A stretch of DNA of 64,000 nucleotides. Origin: Ottowia sp. SB7-C50. Lineage in GTDB: Bacteria; Pseudomonadota; Gammaproteobacteria; Burkholderiales; Burkholderiaceae_C. The notes beneath the pieces are model-generated. The model was given only the letters and a program-made list of their open reading frames with translations, had not been told where the DNA came from and ran no database searches. This document shows, in pieces, positions 48,421 to 56,828 of the stretch. The stretch covers positions 1,116,001 to 1,180,000 of the forward strand of contig NZ_CP136995.1 of the NCBI RefSeq assembly GCF_033110285.1, in the 5' to 3' direction. Within the stretch, counting starts at the first letter, position 1, and every line of letters starts with the position of its first letter. Both the position numbers and the translations under genes were made by a program.

Positions 48421-50245
48421 TGTATCCGACCCTGCCGCAGGGGTCGTAATGTGCAATAGCCCAGTCACGCACGGGCAGACCACCACCTGCACCGCGGCTG
48501 CCAACGCGGGTTACACGCTGAGCCAGATATCCGGCTGTGGCGGCGCGGTGGGCAGTGCTTCGCCCTACACCACGGGTGCCGTGACCGGTGCCTGCACCGT
48601 GACGGCCACGTTCACCAAGAACACCTACGCCATCACCGGCACCGCCAGCCCGGCTGTGGGCGGCAGCGTGTCGTGCGCGCCCGCGTCGGTTACCTACGGC
48701 GGCGGCAGCACTTGCACCGCCAGCGCCAGCCCCGGCTACACCTTCAGCTTCTTCGGCGGCGATTGCAGCGGCACCATGTGCAACCTGACGAACATTCAGG
48801 CCAACAAGGCGGTGACCGGCACCTTCACGCAGAACACTTACACCGTCACCGGCACGGCCAGCCCGGCTGCGGGTGGCACGGTCACGTGTTTGCCCTCATC
48901 CATGACCTACAACGGCACCAGTAGTTGCACGGCGACAGCCAGCCCAGGCTATACCTTCAGCGCTTTCAGCGGCGATTGCATCGGAGCCACATGCAATTTG
49001 ACGAATATTCAAGCCAACAAGACGGTTACGGGGACATTCACGCAGAACACGTATGCCGTCACCGGCGCGGCTGACCCGGCTGCCGGCGGCAGCGTGTCGT
49101 GTACCAGTCCGGTGACGCACGGCCAGACGACGTCTTGCACGGCAACGGCCAATCCCGGCTATGCGCTCAGCCAAATCTCCGGCTGCGGTGGTACGGCCAG
49201 CGGCATTTCGCCGTACACCACGGGCGTTGTGACCGCCGCCTGCACCGTCACGGCCACGTTTACGCAGAATACATATTCGATCACCGGCACGGCCAGCCCG
49301 CCCGAGGGCGGCACCGTCCGGTGCTCGCCCACTTCTGTCAACTACAACGGCAGCAGCAACTGCACGGCCACCGCCAGCACCGGCTACACCTTCAGCGCCT
49401 TCAGCGGCGACTGCAGCGGGGCCGCGTGCAACCTGAGCAACATTCAAACCAACAAGGCGTTGACCGCCACCTTCACCCAAAACACCTACGCCGTGACCGG
49501 TACCGCCAGCCCGGCGGCCGGCGGCACGGTGACCTGCGCGCCCAGCCCGGTGACCCATGGCCAGACAGCGACATGCACCGTCAGCACCAACGCCGGCTTC
49601 ACGTTATCGGATGTCGCTGGCTGCGGCGGCATGGCAGGCGCCAGTGCGTCTTACACCACCGGCCCGGTGACGGCTGCCTGCACCGTGACTGCCAGTTACA
49701 CCGCTATCACCACCTTCAGTGGCACCACTGTGCCTCCTGCCGGCGGCAAAGCTGGGCTGGCCAGCGCCAGCTTCACCGGTGGTGGCAGCACCTGCCGGTT
49801 TGATGTGGCCAACACCGCCTTCATTGCCGCCCCGGCGCCACCACCGCCGGGCCAGACGCTGGCGCAGGGCATGTTCAAGTTCAAGCTGATCGGCTGCGAC
49901 ACCACGCCGGTGGCCATGAGCGTGACCTGGCCCAAGCCCGTGAGCGGCTACACCAAGTACGGCAAGGCGAGCAGCGGCGCTGCCGCCAGCAGCTACTTTG
50001 CCCCCACCGCGCTTGCCGTAAGCGGCCATACCGCCACCTTTACCGTGGCCGACGGGCAACTGGGCGATGACGACTGGGCGGCGAATGGCTCGATCATTGA
50101 CCCGAATGGCCCAGTGGAGTCCACGGCCGGTGCCAGTTCAGTGACGCCGGTGCCCACGCTGGGCGAGTGGGCGCTGCTCGCCTTGTCAAGTCTGCTGGGG
50201 ATGCTAGGCATGCGGCGCATGCAGGCCGCTCGCACAAGCGGCTAG
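47867..50245 (+). CDS. DUF1566 protein with six internal repeats and an IPTL-CTERM tail
   Basis: The 792-residue protein has a signal peptide (TIVLVCLSALFFTTSAQA), a DUF1566 domain (residues about 35-180: VIDSATGLVWDRCSYG, WRLPNIKELDSLF, WSSTFYSE..VWVMSF, MRLVRGG), then six repeats of 71-74 residues of two alternating kinds, and a C-terminal domain ending PVPTLGEWALLALSSLLGML followed by RRMQAAR, an IPTL-CTERM sorting signal (motif, hydrophobic helix, basic end; from about residue 760). IPTL-CTERM proteins are thought to be processed at the envelope and surface-exposed. The N-terminal 185 codons are AT-rich, the rest GC-rich. Its stop overlaps that of the convergent toxin gene. Confidence 0.85.
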   Translation: MMLKKSIQNYLTIVLVCLSALFFTTSAQAIFINNGDGTVIDSATGLVWDRCSYGLSGPDCRSGRATGYSWKQALTAAAAANNMNYKDYSDWRLPNIKELDSLFTEIKSGAIINAEAFPNYLDWEFWSSTFYSEYTAVWVMSFNSGFIKKVGLGEGAGLSSEPITMRLVRGGHSFDALITKFPVIGVSDPAAGVVMCNSPVTHGQTTTCTAAANAGYTLSQISGCGGAVGSASPYTTGAVTGACTVTATFTKNTYAITGTASPAVGGSVSCAPASVTYGGGSTCTASASPGYTFSFFGGDCSGTMCNLTNIQANKAVTGTFTQNTYTVTGTASPAAGGTVTCLPSSMTYNGTSSCTATASPGYTFSAFSGDCIGATCNLTNIQANKTVTGTFTQNTYAVTGAADPAAGGSVSCTSPVTHGQTTSCTATANPGYALSQISGCGGTASGISPYTTGVVTAACTVTATFTQNTYSITGTASPPEGGTVRCSPTSVNYNGSSNCTATASTGYTFSAFSGDCSGAACNLSNIQTNKALTATFTQNTYAVTGTASPAAGGTVTCAPSPVTHGQTATCTVSTNAGFTLSDVAGCGGMAGASASYTTGPVTAACTVTASYTAITTFSGTTVPPAGGKAGLASASFTGGGSTCRFDVANTAFIAAPAPPPPGQTLAQGMFKFKLIGCDTTPVAMSVTWPKPVSGYTKYGKASSGAAASSYFAPTALAVSGHTATFTVADGQLGDDDWAANGSIIDPNGPVESTAGASSVTPVPTLGEWALLALSSLLGMLGMRRMQAARTSG
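48416..49705 (+). repeat. six tandem 213-222-bp coding repeats (type A/B/B/A/B/A)
   Basis: Repeat starts are at about 48416, 48632, 48845, 49058, 49280 and 49493. Each opens with a (V/I)TG(T/A)A(S/D)PAAGG-like strand. Type A contains THGQTT.CTA.ANAGYTLSQI and a GACTVTATFT end; type B contains G.STCTASASPGYTFS and NLTNIQANKAVTGTFTQNTY. They resemble divergent InlB-type B repeats, which form small beta domains in surface proteins. Cys pairs recur in each repeat. Confidence 0.8.
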
Positions 50246-50553
50246 CGATAGTCGCTTTCGCGCTGGTGCCGCAAAGCGAGTATCTGGACGTGTTCCGGCG
50301 GTACGATGCGGAACAGGGCTACGTAGCCGGTGCTGCCGACCGGAATCACCAATTCGCGCCACAACGGACCCAACGCACCATTAGCCGCCTTGCGGCAACT
50401 GTAGGGCAGGGTGCGCAGCAGTTGGAAAGCGGTTTCCAACGTGTCAATCACACGGTGCGCAAACGCCTCATCGCCCGCGTCCAGCGCAAAGTCAAACAGG
50501 CGCTCCAAGTCGTCTTGCGCCTCGGGAGCAAGGCTCACGCGATAACTGTTCAC
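50242..50553 (-). CDS. ParE/RelE-family toxin
   Basis: The 103-residue protein starts MNSYRVSLAPEAQDDLERLF and has PYSCRKAANG, LWRELVIPVGSTGYVALFRI and ILALRHQRESDY, the usual ParE/RelE fold and C-terminal RxxxxY end. Such toxins cleave mRNA at the ribosome or inhibit gyrase; which one cannot be told. Six bases separate it from the upstream antitoxin gene. Its stop codon overlaps that of the convergent IPTL-CTERM gene. Confidence 0.85.
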   Translation of the reverse strand: MNSYRVSLAPEAQDDLERLFDFALDAGDEAFAHRVIDTLETAFQLLRTLPYSCRKAANGALGPLWRELVIPVGSTGYVALFRIVPPEHVQILALRHQRESDYR

Positions 50554-50559
50554 GATGGC

Positions 50560-50832
50560 CTATTTCAGCGGCTTGCCGAAGGCCTGTGCCGCCCTGACGC
50601 GCAACCGCGCTAGCGAATGATCCGCCGTGATCGATGGACCACCTGCGTCCAGCCGTTGGGCCGCCGCCAGGCCGCGCGCGTAAAAGGCCTCGTCCTCCTT
50701 GCGCCAACGCGCATGCTGCGCTGCCGCCTGCTCAATGAAGGTGGACAGCGTTTCGCCCTCGCGCAGTGCTGATTCGATCAGCACACGTGTTTCGGGGGTG
50801 ACGCGGACAGCGGGCAATGTGGCGGTGCGCAT
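50560..50832 (-). CDS. antitoxin partner of the ParE/RelE toxin
   Basis: The 90-residue protein begins MRTATLPAVRVTPETRVLIESALREGETLSTFIEQAAAQH, a ribbon-helix-helix-like DNA-binding start (strand then two helices), with a charged C-terminal tail suited to bind the toxin. Position directly before the toxin gene is the usual antitoxin-first order. It should repress its own promoter. Confidence 0.8.
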   Translation of the reverse strand: MRTATLPAVRVTPETRVLIESALREGETLSTFIEQAAAQHARWRKEDEAFYARGLAAAQRLDAGGPSITADHSLARLRVRAAQAFGKPLK

Positions 50833-50954
50833 GGCGGGTTCTTGGCGAGGGACTTGTGTTGCAATTGTAATTCGCCACGAAGTGCCGCGCGCTCCAGCGT
50901 GGTGTGCCGGCGTGGGTCAGAATTCACGCTTTCGATCTGCAGTGGGTTATCGAC

Positions 50955-51752
50955 ATGGATCTGGGCATCAAAGGAAAATGGGCGCTGGTGTGCGGCGCCA
51001 GCAAGGGGTTGGGGCGCGGCTGCGCCGAGGCGCTGGCGGCGGAGGGCGTCAATGTGCTGATGGTGGCGCGTGGCGCCGACGCGCTGGCGGCGGCTGCTTC
51101 AGAAATAAGAGCTGCCAACGCAGGCAGGACAGGCGCTGACGTGCAATTCGTGGCTGCCGACATCACGACGCCCGAGGGTCGCGCGGCGGTGTTCGCGGTG
51201 CGCCAGGACTTCGACATCGTGGTCACCAACGCCGGCGGGCCGCCACCCGGCGCCTTCCGCGACTGGGACCGCGACGCGTGGATCAAGGCCATCGACGCCA
51301 ACATGCTGACGCCCATCGAGCTGATCAAGGCCACCCTCGACGGCATGCTGGCGCGAGGCTTCGGGCGCATCGTCAACATCACGTCGAGCGCGGTGAAGGC
51401 GCCGATCGACATCCTGGGCTTGTCCAACGGCGCGCGCTCGGGGCTGACGGGCTTTGTGGCGGGGCTGGCGCGCAACCCCGAGATCGCCGCCAAGGGTGTG
51501 ACCATCAACAACCTGCTGCCCGGCAAGTTCGACACCGACCGCCTGAAGGGCACCATGCAGGCTGCAGCGCAGAAGACCGGCAAGCCGATTGAAGACATCC
51601 GCGCCGCGCAGCAGGGGCAGATTCCGGCGCGCCGGTTTGGCACGCCGGCAGAGTTTGGCGCCATCTGCGCCTTCCTGTGCAGCCAGCAGGCGGCTTACCT
51701 GACGGGGCAGAACATCCTGCCCGATGGCGGGGCGTACCCAGGCACCTATTGA
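50955..51752 (+). CDS. short-chain dehydrogenase/reductase-family protein lacking the classical YxxxK
   Basis: The 265-residue Rossmann protein has the cofactor motif CGASKGLGRG (TGxxxGxG type, with Cys), VTNAGGPPPGAF (NAG motif), NITSSAVKAP (catalytic Ser region) and LPDGGAYPGTY at the end. Where YxxxK is expected it reads LGLSNGARSGLTGFV: no Tyr, and Lys is replaced by Arg. It may be a non-classical member with another chemistry. ATG 50955 starts at the normal MDLGIKGKWALVCGAS. A family B copy is embedded at 51091-51140. Confidence 0.85.
   Translation: MDLGIKGKWALVCGASKGLGRGCAEALAAEGVNVLMVARGADALAAAASEIRAANAGRTGADVQFVAADITTPEGRAAVFAVRQDFDIVVTNAGGPPPGAFRDWDRDAWIKAIDANMLTPIELIKATLDGMLARGFGRIVNITSSAVKAPIDILGLSNGARSGLTGFVAGLARNPEIAAKGVTINNLLPGKFDTDRLKGTMQAAAQKTGKPIEDIRAAQQGQIPARRFGTPAEFGAICAFLCSQQAAYLTGQNILPDGGAYPGTY
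51091..51140 (+). repeat. family B short repeat inside the SDR gene
   Basis: CGGCTGCTTCAGAAATAAGA, GCTGCCAACGCAGGCAGGAC, AGGCGCTGAC: forward orientation. It is in frame and encodes AAASEIRAANAGRTGAD between the second and third strands. Confidence 0.65.
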
Positions 51753-51754
51753 AG

Positions 51755-51860
51755 CTCCCCCTGTGGCGCTCACGCGCCTTCCCCCACAGGGGGACGCCGC
51801 TGGTCGCCGGGGGAACCCCGGCTCGGGCGGCCTGGCGTGGCCTGCTCCGCGGCCATTTGG
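51755..51860. repeat. family A GC-rich intergenic repeat, copy 5
   Basis: CTCCCCCTGTGGCGCTCACG, CGCCTTCCCCC, GGGGGACGCCGCTGGTCGCC, GGGGGAACCCCGGCTCGGGC, GGCCTGGCGTGGCCTGCTCC, GCGGCC. It begins at the SDR stop codon; very close to copy 4. The rest of the gap to 51958 shows no gene. Confidence 0.85.
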
Positions 51861-51958
51861 CCGATGAGTGGTCGCTATGTCATCGATAGCGCGCTGCGGC
51901 GCCACCGTAAAGGCTCGCGACCTGCTCCCTTCTGGATTCGGTCGCGGTGCGTCGTCCC

Positions 51959-52477
51959 TTACGCGCCCAGCGCGCCGCGCAGGTCGGCGATGACTTTCTT
52001 CTCGTCGTCCGACAGGCGCGTGCCGCCAAAGCCCAGAAAGCCGCCCTCGGTCGACGCCATGGCCACCTTGTCGGCCACGCCCAGCGCCCACTGGCGGTAC
52101 TGCGCGGCCTGCGCGGGGTCGACCTTGCTGTCCAGCAGTTGCGCGGCTTCGCGGGCGTCTTCCAGCGTCTGCGCGGTCAGCTTCTCGGCCGAGGTGATGC
52201 CCTTGGCCTTCATGCGGGCCATGGCCCAGTCGCGCGTCTTGCGGGCCTGGGCCAGTTCGGCGCTTTTGTCGGCGGCATTCGGATCGGGCACGATGGCCTG
52301 GATCAGTTCGTTGCCGGGGTAGTCCTTGGCGCCCGCCATCAGCGCCTGGCCGCTGGCGAACATCTCCTTGCCGGTGCCGAACAGCCCGCTGCGGCCGGCA
52401 AAGGCCACGGCCGAGCCGATGGATTGCGGCAGCGAGGCCAGCAGTTGCAGTTCGTCGTCGGTCAGGTTCAGTGCCAT
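51959..52477 (-). CDS. conserved hypothetical protein
   Basis: The 172-residue protein starts MALNLTDDELQLLASLPQSI and is Ala-rich, helical and acidic, with no signal peptide or membrane helix. GGFLGFGGTRLSDDEKKVIADLRGAL closes it. I do not recognise a domain; similar small proteins occur in Comamonadaceae. A GGAGCC site precedes the ATG at 52477. It lies downstream of the SulP gene with a 90-bp gap. Confidence 0.75.
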   Translation of the reverse strand: MALNLTDDELQLLASLPQSIGSAVAFAGRSGLFGTGKEMFASGQALMAGAKDYPGNELIQAIVPDPNAADKSAELAQARKTRDWAMARMKAKGITSAEKLTAQTLEDAREAAQLLDSKVDPAQAAQYRQWALGVADKVAMASTEGGFLGFGGTRLSDDEKKVIADLRGALGA

Positions 52478-52566
52478 GGCGGCTCCTCTCTTGGGGTGGG
52501 TTGAAGCAAGCCGGCAGTGTAGGCACACGGTTGCCGCGCTGCTGTAGGCGGCGGCCGTGACTTGCC

Positions 52567-54273
52567 TTACTCGTCCCAGTCGCGCCACTTCACGCCGTGC
52601 CGCGCCCGGTACACGTTGACGGCGTTGCCCACCGTGGGGTGAAAGTGGTCGGCGTCGAAGCGCGGGCTGAGCCCGTAGCGCATGATGAGGTCGCGCACGT
52701 GGCCCTTCAGGCCGGCAAACTGCAGGTCGATGCCGCGCGCTTCCAGCTCGTGGTCCAGCTCGCCCAGCATGTCGGCGGCGGTGACGTCGATGTCGTTCAC
52801 CGCGTCGGCGGCCACGATGACCTGCCGCGTCGGCGTGGGCGCGTCGGCCACCGCCTGCAGCACCGCTTCGCGAAACAGGTCGGCGTTGGCAAAGAACAGT
52901 TGCTCGTCCCAGCGGAACAGCACCAGCCCCGGCACGAAGCGACCCTCGGGGTGGCGTGCGGCGTCGTGATAGCCCTTCATGCCGTCGATGCGTACCAGCA
53001 CCGTGTGGTAGGGATGCCAGGCGTTCCACACCATCACCAGCAGCGACAGCGCAATGGCGCCGGCGATGCCTTCGATCACGCCATAGAACACCACGCCCAG
53101 AAAGCTCACCGCCGCCAGCATGAATTCGACACGCCGCTGCCTGAGCAGCGCCAGCATGCCCGGCCAGTCGGTGAAAGAGATGCAGGCGGTGATGACCACC
53201 GCGCCCAGCGCCGCCTGCGGCATGTCCTTCAGCAGGCCGGGCGCCAGCACCAGCAGCAGCGCGATGACGGCGGCACCCACCAGGTTGGCCAGCTGCGTCT
53301 GCGCGCCGGCGCTGGCGGCCACCGGTGTGCGCGAATTGCTGCTGCTGATCGGAAAACCCTGCATCAGCCCGGTGGCGATGTTGGCGCTGCCCAGCGCCAG
53401 CATCTCCTGGTCGGGGTTGACGCGCGTGCCGCTGCGCTTGGCCAGCGCGCGCGACAGCACGCTGGTGTCGGCAAACGCCAGCAGCGCGATGATGGCCGCG
53501 CCCGGCGCCAGCACGCGCAGGTCTTCCAGCGTGACGGTGGCGATGGGCAGCGTCAGCACCGGCAGGCCGTGCGGTACCGGGCCGATCACATCCAGCCCCG
53601 CCGTGGCCGACAGATCGAGCAGCGCCGACAGCGTGGTGGCCAGCACCACCGCCATCAGCACGCCCGGCCACTGCGGCCGCCAGCGCCGCACGGCCAGGAT
53701 CAGCGCCAGGCAGCCGACCCCGATGGCCATGGCCGCCGGGTTGCCACGCCCGTCCAGAAAGCCCTGCACCATCTCGATCAGGCGCGGCAGCGAGCCGTTG
53801 ACGGTGGCCGAAAAGCCCATCAGCTTGGGCAACTGGCTGATCATCACCGTCAGCGCGATGGCGTTGAAGAAGCCGAGCCGGATCGGCTTGGAGAACAAAT
53901 CGGCCATCACGCCCAGCCGCGCAAAGCCGATCAGCAGCAGAAAGCCGCCGGTCATCAGCGCCAGCACGCCCGACAGGGCGACGGCGCGCTCCACGCTGCC
54001 GCCGGCCAGCGGCAGGATCAGGCTGGCGATGACGGCGGCCAGGGTCGAATCCGGCCCCAGCACCATGATGCGGCTGGGCCCCAGCAGCGCGTACACCAGC
54101 AGCGGCACGATGGTGGCGTACAGCCCGTGGATGGCCGGCACGCCCGCCGCCTCGGCGTAGCCCATGCCCACCGGCACCAGGATGGCCGACAGCACCAGCC
54201 CCGCCACCACGTCGCGCGGCAGCCAGTCGCGCTGGTAATGCCGCAGCACGTGCAGGCCCGGCAGCCAGCGCAT
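52567..54273 (-). CDS. SulP-family anion transporter with STAS domain
   Basis: The 568-residue protein has 10-12 transmembrane segments with the SulP start DVVAGLVLSAILVPVGMGYAEAAGVP, HGLYATIVPLLVYALLGPSR, and FPISSSNSRTPVAASAGAQTQLANLVGA, then a cytoplasmic STAS domain (from about residue 430: GLVLFRWDEQLFFANADLFREAVL ... VNDIDVTAADMLGEL). It transports sulfate, bicarbonate or dicarboxylate. An in-frame start upstream would appear if one G is removed from the six-G run at 54283-54288 (MSTPPPTPLPTP then TGWMRWLPGL from 54319). Confidence 0.92.
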   Translation of the reverse strand: MRWLPGLHVLRHYQRDWLPRDVVAGLVLSAILVPVGMGYAEAAGVPAIHGLYATIVPLLVYALLGPSRIMVLGPDSTLAAVIASLILPLAGGSVERAVALSGVLALMTGGFLLLIGFARLGVMADLFSKPIRLGFFNAIALTVMISQLPKLMGFSATVNGSLPRLIEMVQGFLDGRGNPAAMAIGVGCLALILAVRRWRPQWPGVLMAVVLATTLSALLDLSATAGLDVIGPVPHGLPVLTLPIATVTLEDLRVLAPGAAIIALLAFADTSVLSRALAKRSGTRVNPDQEMLALGSANIATGLMQGFPISSSNSRTPVAASAGAQTQLANLVGAAVIALLLVLAPGLLKDMPQAALGAVVITACISFTDWPGMLALLRQRRVEFMLAAVSFLGVVFYGVIEGIAGAIALSLLVMVWNAWHPYHTVLVRIDGMKGYHDAARHPEGRFVPGLVLFRWDEQLFFANADLFREAVLQAVADAPTPTRQVIVAADAVNDIDVTAADMLGELDHELEARGIDLQFAGLKGHVRDLIMRYGLSPRFDADHFHPTVGNAVNVYRARHGVKWRDWDE

Positions 54274-54323
54274 CCAGCCGGTGGGGGGTGGGCAGAGGGG
54301 TGGGCGGGGGCGTGCTCATGTCT

Positions 54324-55226
54324 TCAACGGCGGGCAGACACCAGAATGCCCGCCACGATCAGTGCAAACGCCAGCGCGTGGTACAGGCGCGGCGCCTCGC
54401 CCAGGAACAATGTCGACATCACGGCGGCGAACAGCGGCGTCAGGTTGCCGAAAAAGCCCGCCACCGTCGGCCCCGCGCGCTGCACGCCCAGGCCCCAGCA
54501 GCGATAGGCCAGCACCGCCGGCCCCACCGCCACGAACAGCAGCGCCGCCGCCAGCGGCCAGCCCCACTGGATGCGCGCGTCGGTCAACGCCCACTCGCCA
54601 GCCGTCATCAGGGCCGACCAGCCCAGGCCGAACACGACCTGCGCCAGCAAAAAGCCCGCCCAGTCGGCGCGCAGGCGGTCGGGCTCGGCGCGCTGCGCCA
54701 GCAACCATGAATACCACGCCCACCCGATGGTGGCCAGCAGCATGTACACATCGCCGGGAACCAGCCTGAGCCGCGCCAGCTGCGCCCAGTCGCCGCGCGA
54801 CAGCACCACGGCCACGCCCACCATCGACAGCAGCGCACCCAGAAGTTGCGCCCGCGTGACTGAGGCCCCAAAGAACAGCCGGCCCAGCCCCATCATCCAC
54901 AACGGCATGCTGGAGCCCACCAGCGTCACGTTCAGCGCCGTCGAAGTGTGCAGCGCAAGGTACTGCAGCGCGTTGTACAGCCCCACGCCCAGCAGGCCCA
55001 GCAACGCAAAGCGCCGCCAGTGGCGCATCAGCCCGCTGCCCGGCCGCAGCACCCAGCCGCCCAGTGGCAGCAAGATGGCAAAGGCCAACACCCAGCGCAA
55101 AAAGTTCAGCGTCACCGGCGGCACCAGATCGGCCACCATCCGACCGACCACCGCGTTGCCCGCCCACAGCAGGGGCGGCAGCGTCAGCAGTGCAGCGGTG
55201 GCGGGCGTGAGTCGGGCGCTGGTCAT
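54324..55226 (-). CDS. EamA/DMT-superfamily permease 2
   Basis: The 300-residue protein has ten transmembrane segments in two EamA repeats (LLTLPPLLWAGNAVVGRMVADLVPPVTLNFLRWVLAF first; LATIGWAWYSWLLAQRAEPDRLRADWAG second). It is a probable metabolite exporter of unknown substrate. If the SulP gene starts at 54319 as suspected, only four bases separate the two, so they would form an operon. Confidence 0.88.
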   Translation of the reverse strand: MTSARLTPATAALLTLPPLLWAGNAVVGRMVADLVPPVTLNFLRWVLAFAILLPLGGWVLRPGSGLMRHWRRFALLGLLGVGLYNALQYLALHTSTALNVTLVGSSMPLWMMGLGRLFFGASVTRAQLLGALLSMVGVAVVLSRGDWAQLARLRLVPGDVYMLLATIGWAWYSWLLAQRAEPDRLRADWAGFLLAQVVFGLGWSALMTAGEWALTDARIQWGWPLAAALLFVAVGPAVLAYRCWGLGVQRAGPTVAGFFGNLTPLFAAVMSTLFLGEAPRLYHALAFALIVAGILVSARR

Positions 55227-55275
55227 GAAGGCCGCACTGTAGCGGATGGCGGCATGCGCAGCGGGCCCGTTTTAT

Positions 55276-55336
55276 GAATCAAATCGGCCCTGAGCGCCTG
55301 CGCACATTGATCAAGTAGCTATGAATTTTATAGTTC
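55276..55336 (-). repeat. family B short repeat, intergenic
   Basis: ATGAATCAAATCGGCCCTGA, GCGCCTGCGCACATTGATCA, AGTAGCTATGAATTTTATAG: the longest reverse-orientation copy. It lies between the divergent EamA and quinone oxidoreductase genes. Confidence 0.8.
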
Positions 55337-55444
55337 CCGCTTCGTGAATCGCCCTGTCATGCGCGGCGCAAAGCCGATGTACGCTGCGTGCCGATGGCGC
55401 TTCGTGGCACCATCGCGGACTGACACAACATGAGGAAATTCGCG

Positions 55445-56425
55445 ATGCCCCTGGCCGTTCAAATCACCCGCGCGGGCGGGCCCGAAGAAATGCAACTGGT
55501 CGATGTGCCCGTGGGCGAGCCCGGCCCCGGCCAGATCCGCATCCGCCACAAGGCCATCGGCCTGAACTACATCGACGTCTACCAGCGCACCGGCCTCTAC
55601 AGCCTGCCCATGCCGCTGACGCTGGGCATGGAGGGCGCCGGCATTGTCGAAGCCGTGGGCGAGGGCGTGACGCACCTGAAGGCGGGCGACCGCGCGGCCT
55701 ACGCCAGCAACCCGCCCGGCAGCTACAGCGAAGCACGCGTCATGCCCGCGCTGGCCGTGTGCAAGCTGCCCGACGACATCGCCTTCGAGACCGGCGCCGC
55801 CATGATGCTGAAGGGTCTGACGGTGCAATACCTGCTGCGCAAGACGCTGCCCGTCGAAGGCCTGCAGCCCGGCGACCACGTGCTGTGGCACGCCGCGGCC
55901 GGCGGCGTCGGCCTGATTGCCTGCCAGTGGGCCAAGGCGCTGGGCTACCAGCTGATCGCCACCGCGGGTTCAGAAGAAAAATGTGCGCTGGCGCTCGCCA
56001 ATGGTGCGGCGCACGCTATCAACTACAGAGCAGAAAACTTCGCCGACCGCGTGAAGGACATCACCGGCGGCCGGGGCGTGAAGGTCGTCTACGACTCGGT
56101 CGGCAAGGACACCTGGGAAGGCTCGCTGCAGTGCCTGCGCCCCTTCGGACTGATGGCCAGCTTCGGCAACGCGTCCGGCCCCGTGCCGCCCTTCGCCCCC
56201 GCCATCCTCGCGCCCAAGTGCCTGTACGTCACTCGCGCCACGCTGTTCACGCACATCGCCACGCGCGAAAGCTGCCAGGCCATGGCGGACGAGTTGTTCG
56301 CCGTCGTGCAAAGCGGCCAGGTCAAGATCCACATCGACCAGCGTTTTCCGCTGGCCGAGGTGCAAGCGGCGCACAGGGCGCTGGAGGCGCGGCAGACGAC
56401 GGGGTCGACGGTGTTGACGCTGTGA
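55445..56425 (+). CDS. NADPH:quinone oxidoreductase (zeta-crystallin type)
   Basis: The 326-residue MDR-superfamily enzyme lacks zinc ligands and matches Qor: HKAIGLNYIDVYQRTGLY, LGMEGAGIVEAVGEGV, GDRAAYA, AAMMLKGLTVQYLL, WHAAAGGVGLIACQWAKALG (NADPH loop AAGGVG) and YDSVGKDTWEGSLQCLRPFGLMASFGNASGPV. It reduces quinones with NADPH, probably in oxidative defence. ATG 55445 is chosen because GAGGA lies eight bases before it; an ATG 15 bases upstream is possible. A family B copy is embedded at 55972-56032. Convergent with vapC. Confidence 0.93.
   Translation: MPLAVQITRAGGPEEMQLVDVPVGEPGPGQIRIRHKAIGLNYIDVYQRTGLYSLPMPLTLGMEGAGIVEAVGEGVTHLKAGDRAAYASNPPGSYSEARVMPALAVCKLPDDIAFETGAAMMLKGLTVQYLLRKTLPVEGLQPGDHVLWHAAAGGVGLIACQWAKALGYQLIATAGSEEKCALALANGAAHAINYRAENFADRVKDITGGRGVKVVYDSVGKDTWEGSLQCLRPFGLMASFGNASGPVPPFAPAILAPKCLYVTRATLFTHIATRESCQAMADELFAVVQSGQVKIHIDQRFPLAEVQAAHRALEARQTTGSTVLTL
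55972..56032 (-). repeat. family B short repeat inside the quinone oxidoreductase gene
   Basis: AGAAGAAAAATGTGCGCTGG, CGCTCGCCAATGGTGCGGCG, CACGCTATCAACTACAG: reverse orientation, diverged to keep the frame. It encodes EEKCALALANGAAHAINY, a conserved MDR region (A..GA..AINY), so convergence by chance cannot be ruled out. Confidence 0.45.
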
Positions 56426-56432
56426 CCCTCGC

Positions 56433-56828
56433 CTACGGCAAGACCAAGGTGACGGTCGGAAAGTAGCTGCGATAACGGCTTCCGTCCCGCGTCAGGATGG
56501 GCCAGCCGGCGACCGCGGCATGCGCGCCGATGAAAAAATCTGCCAAGACGTTGCCCTTGGTGCCTCCCCTGTGGCGGTACTGTGCAAACGCCTTGCCTGC
56601 CAGGAACAGCGCTGGCTTCGGTATGTCGATCAGTGGCAATTGCAGGTCGTGCAGCGTGTCATCCAGTGCCTCGGCCGTCGAAAAGGTCAGCGACAACTCG
56701 GCATAAATGACCGGGTTGATCACCAATCGGTGAACGCGCGACTGGGCACGCAACTGAGCGATGGACCAGTCAGCCCAGTCGGGGTCGTCCTGCAGCACAT
56801 CGACCAGGACGTTGGTGTCGACCAGCAT
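56433..56828 (-). CDS. vapC: PIN-domain toxin VapC
   Basis: The 131-residue protein has the PIN active-site acids: Asp4 in MLVDTNVLVDVL, Glu44 in INPVIYAELSL, Asp97 in NVLADFFIGAHAAV, and Asp116 in ILTRDGSRYRSYFP. VapC toxins are Mg-dependent RNases acting on tRNA or rRNA. It overlaps the vapB stop by one base (TGATG), which couples translation. The 3' end is seven bases from the convergent quinone oxidoreductase stop. Confidence 0.92.
   Translation of the reverse strand: MLVDTNVLVDVLQDDPDWADWSIAQLRAQSRVHRLVINPVIYAELSLTFSTAEALDDTLHDLQLPLIDIPKPALFLAGKAFAQYRHRGGTKGNVLADFFIGAHAAVAGWPILTRDGSRYRSYFPTVTLVLP

Noticed and set aside
48416..49705. CRISPR-like periodic repeats
   Set aside because: The repeats are 213-222 bp, coding, without unique spacers, and belong to one protein.
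47025..50245. diversity-generating retroelement acting on the DUF1566 genes
   Set aside because: No reverse transcriptase, no template/variable repeat pair and no accessory gene are seen in the window; the fold alone is not enough.
51959..54319. 786-residue minus-strand frame that joins the hypothetical gene and an out-of-frame part of the SulP gene
   Set aside because: The SulP frame has all family motifs; the long frame only keeps the 172-residue hypothetical at its 3' end and the first few residues of a possible SulP start.
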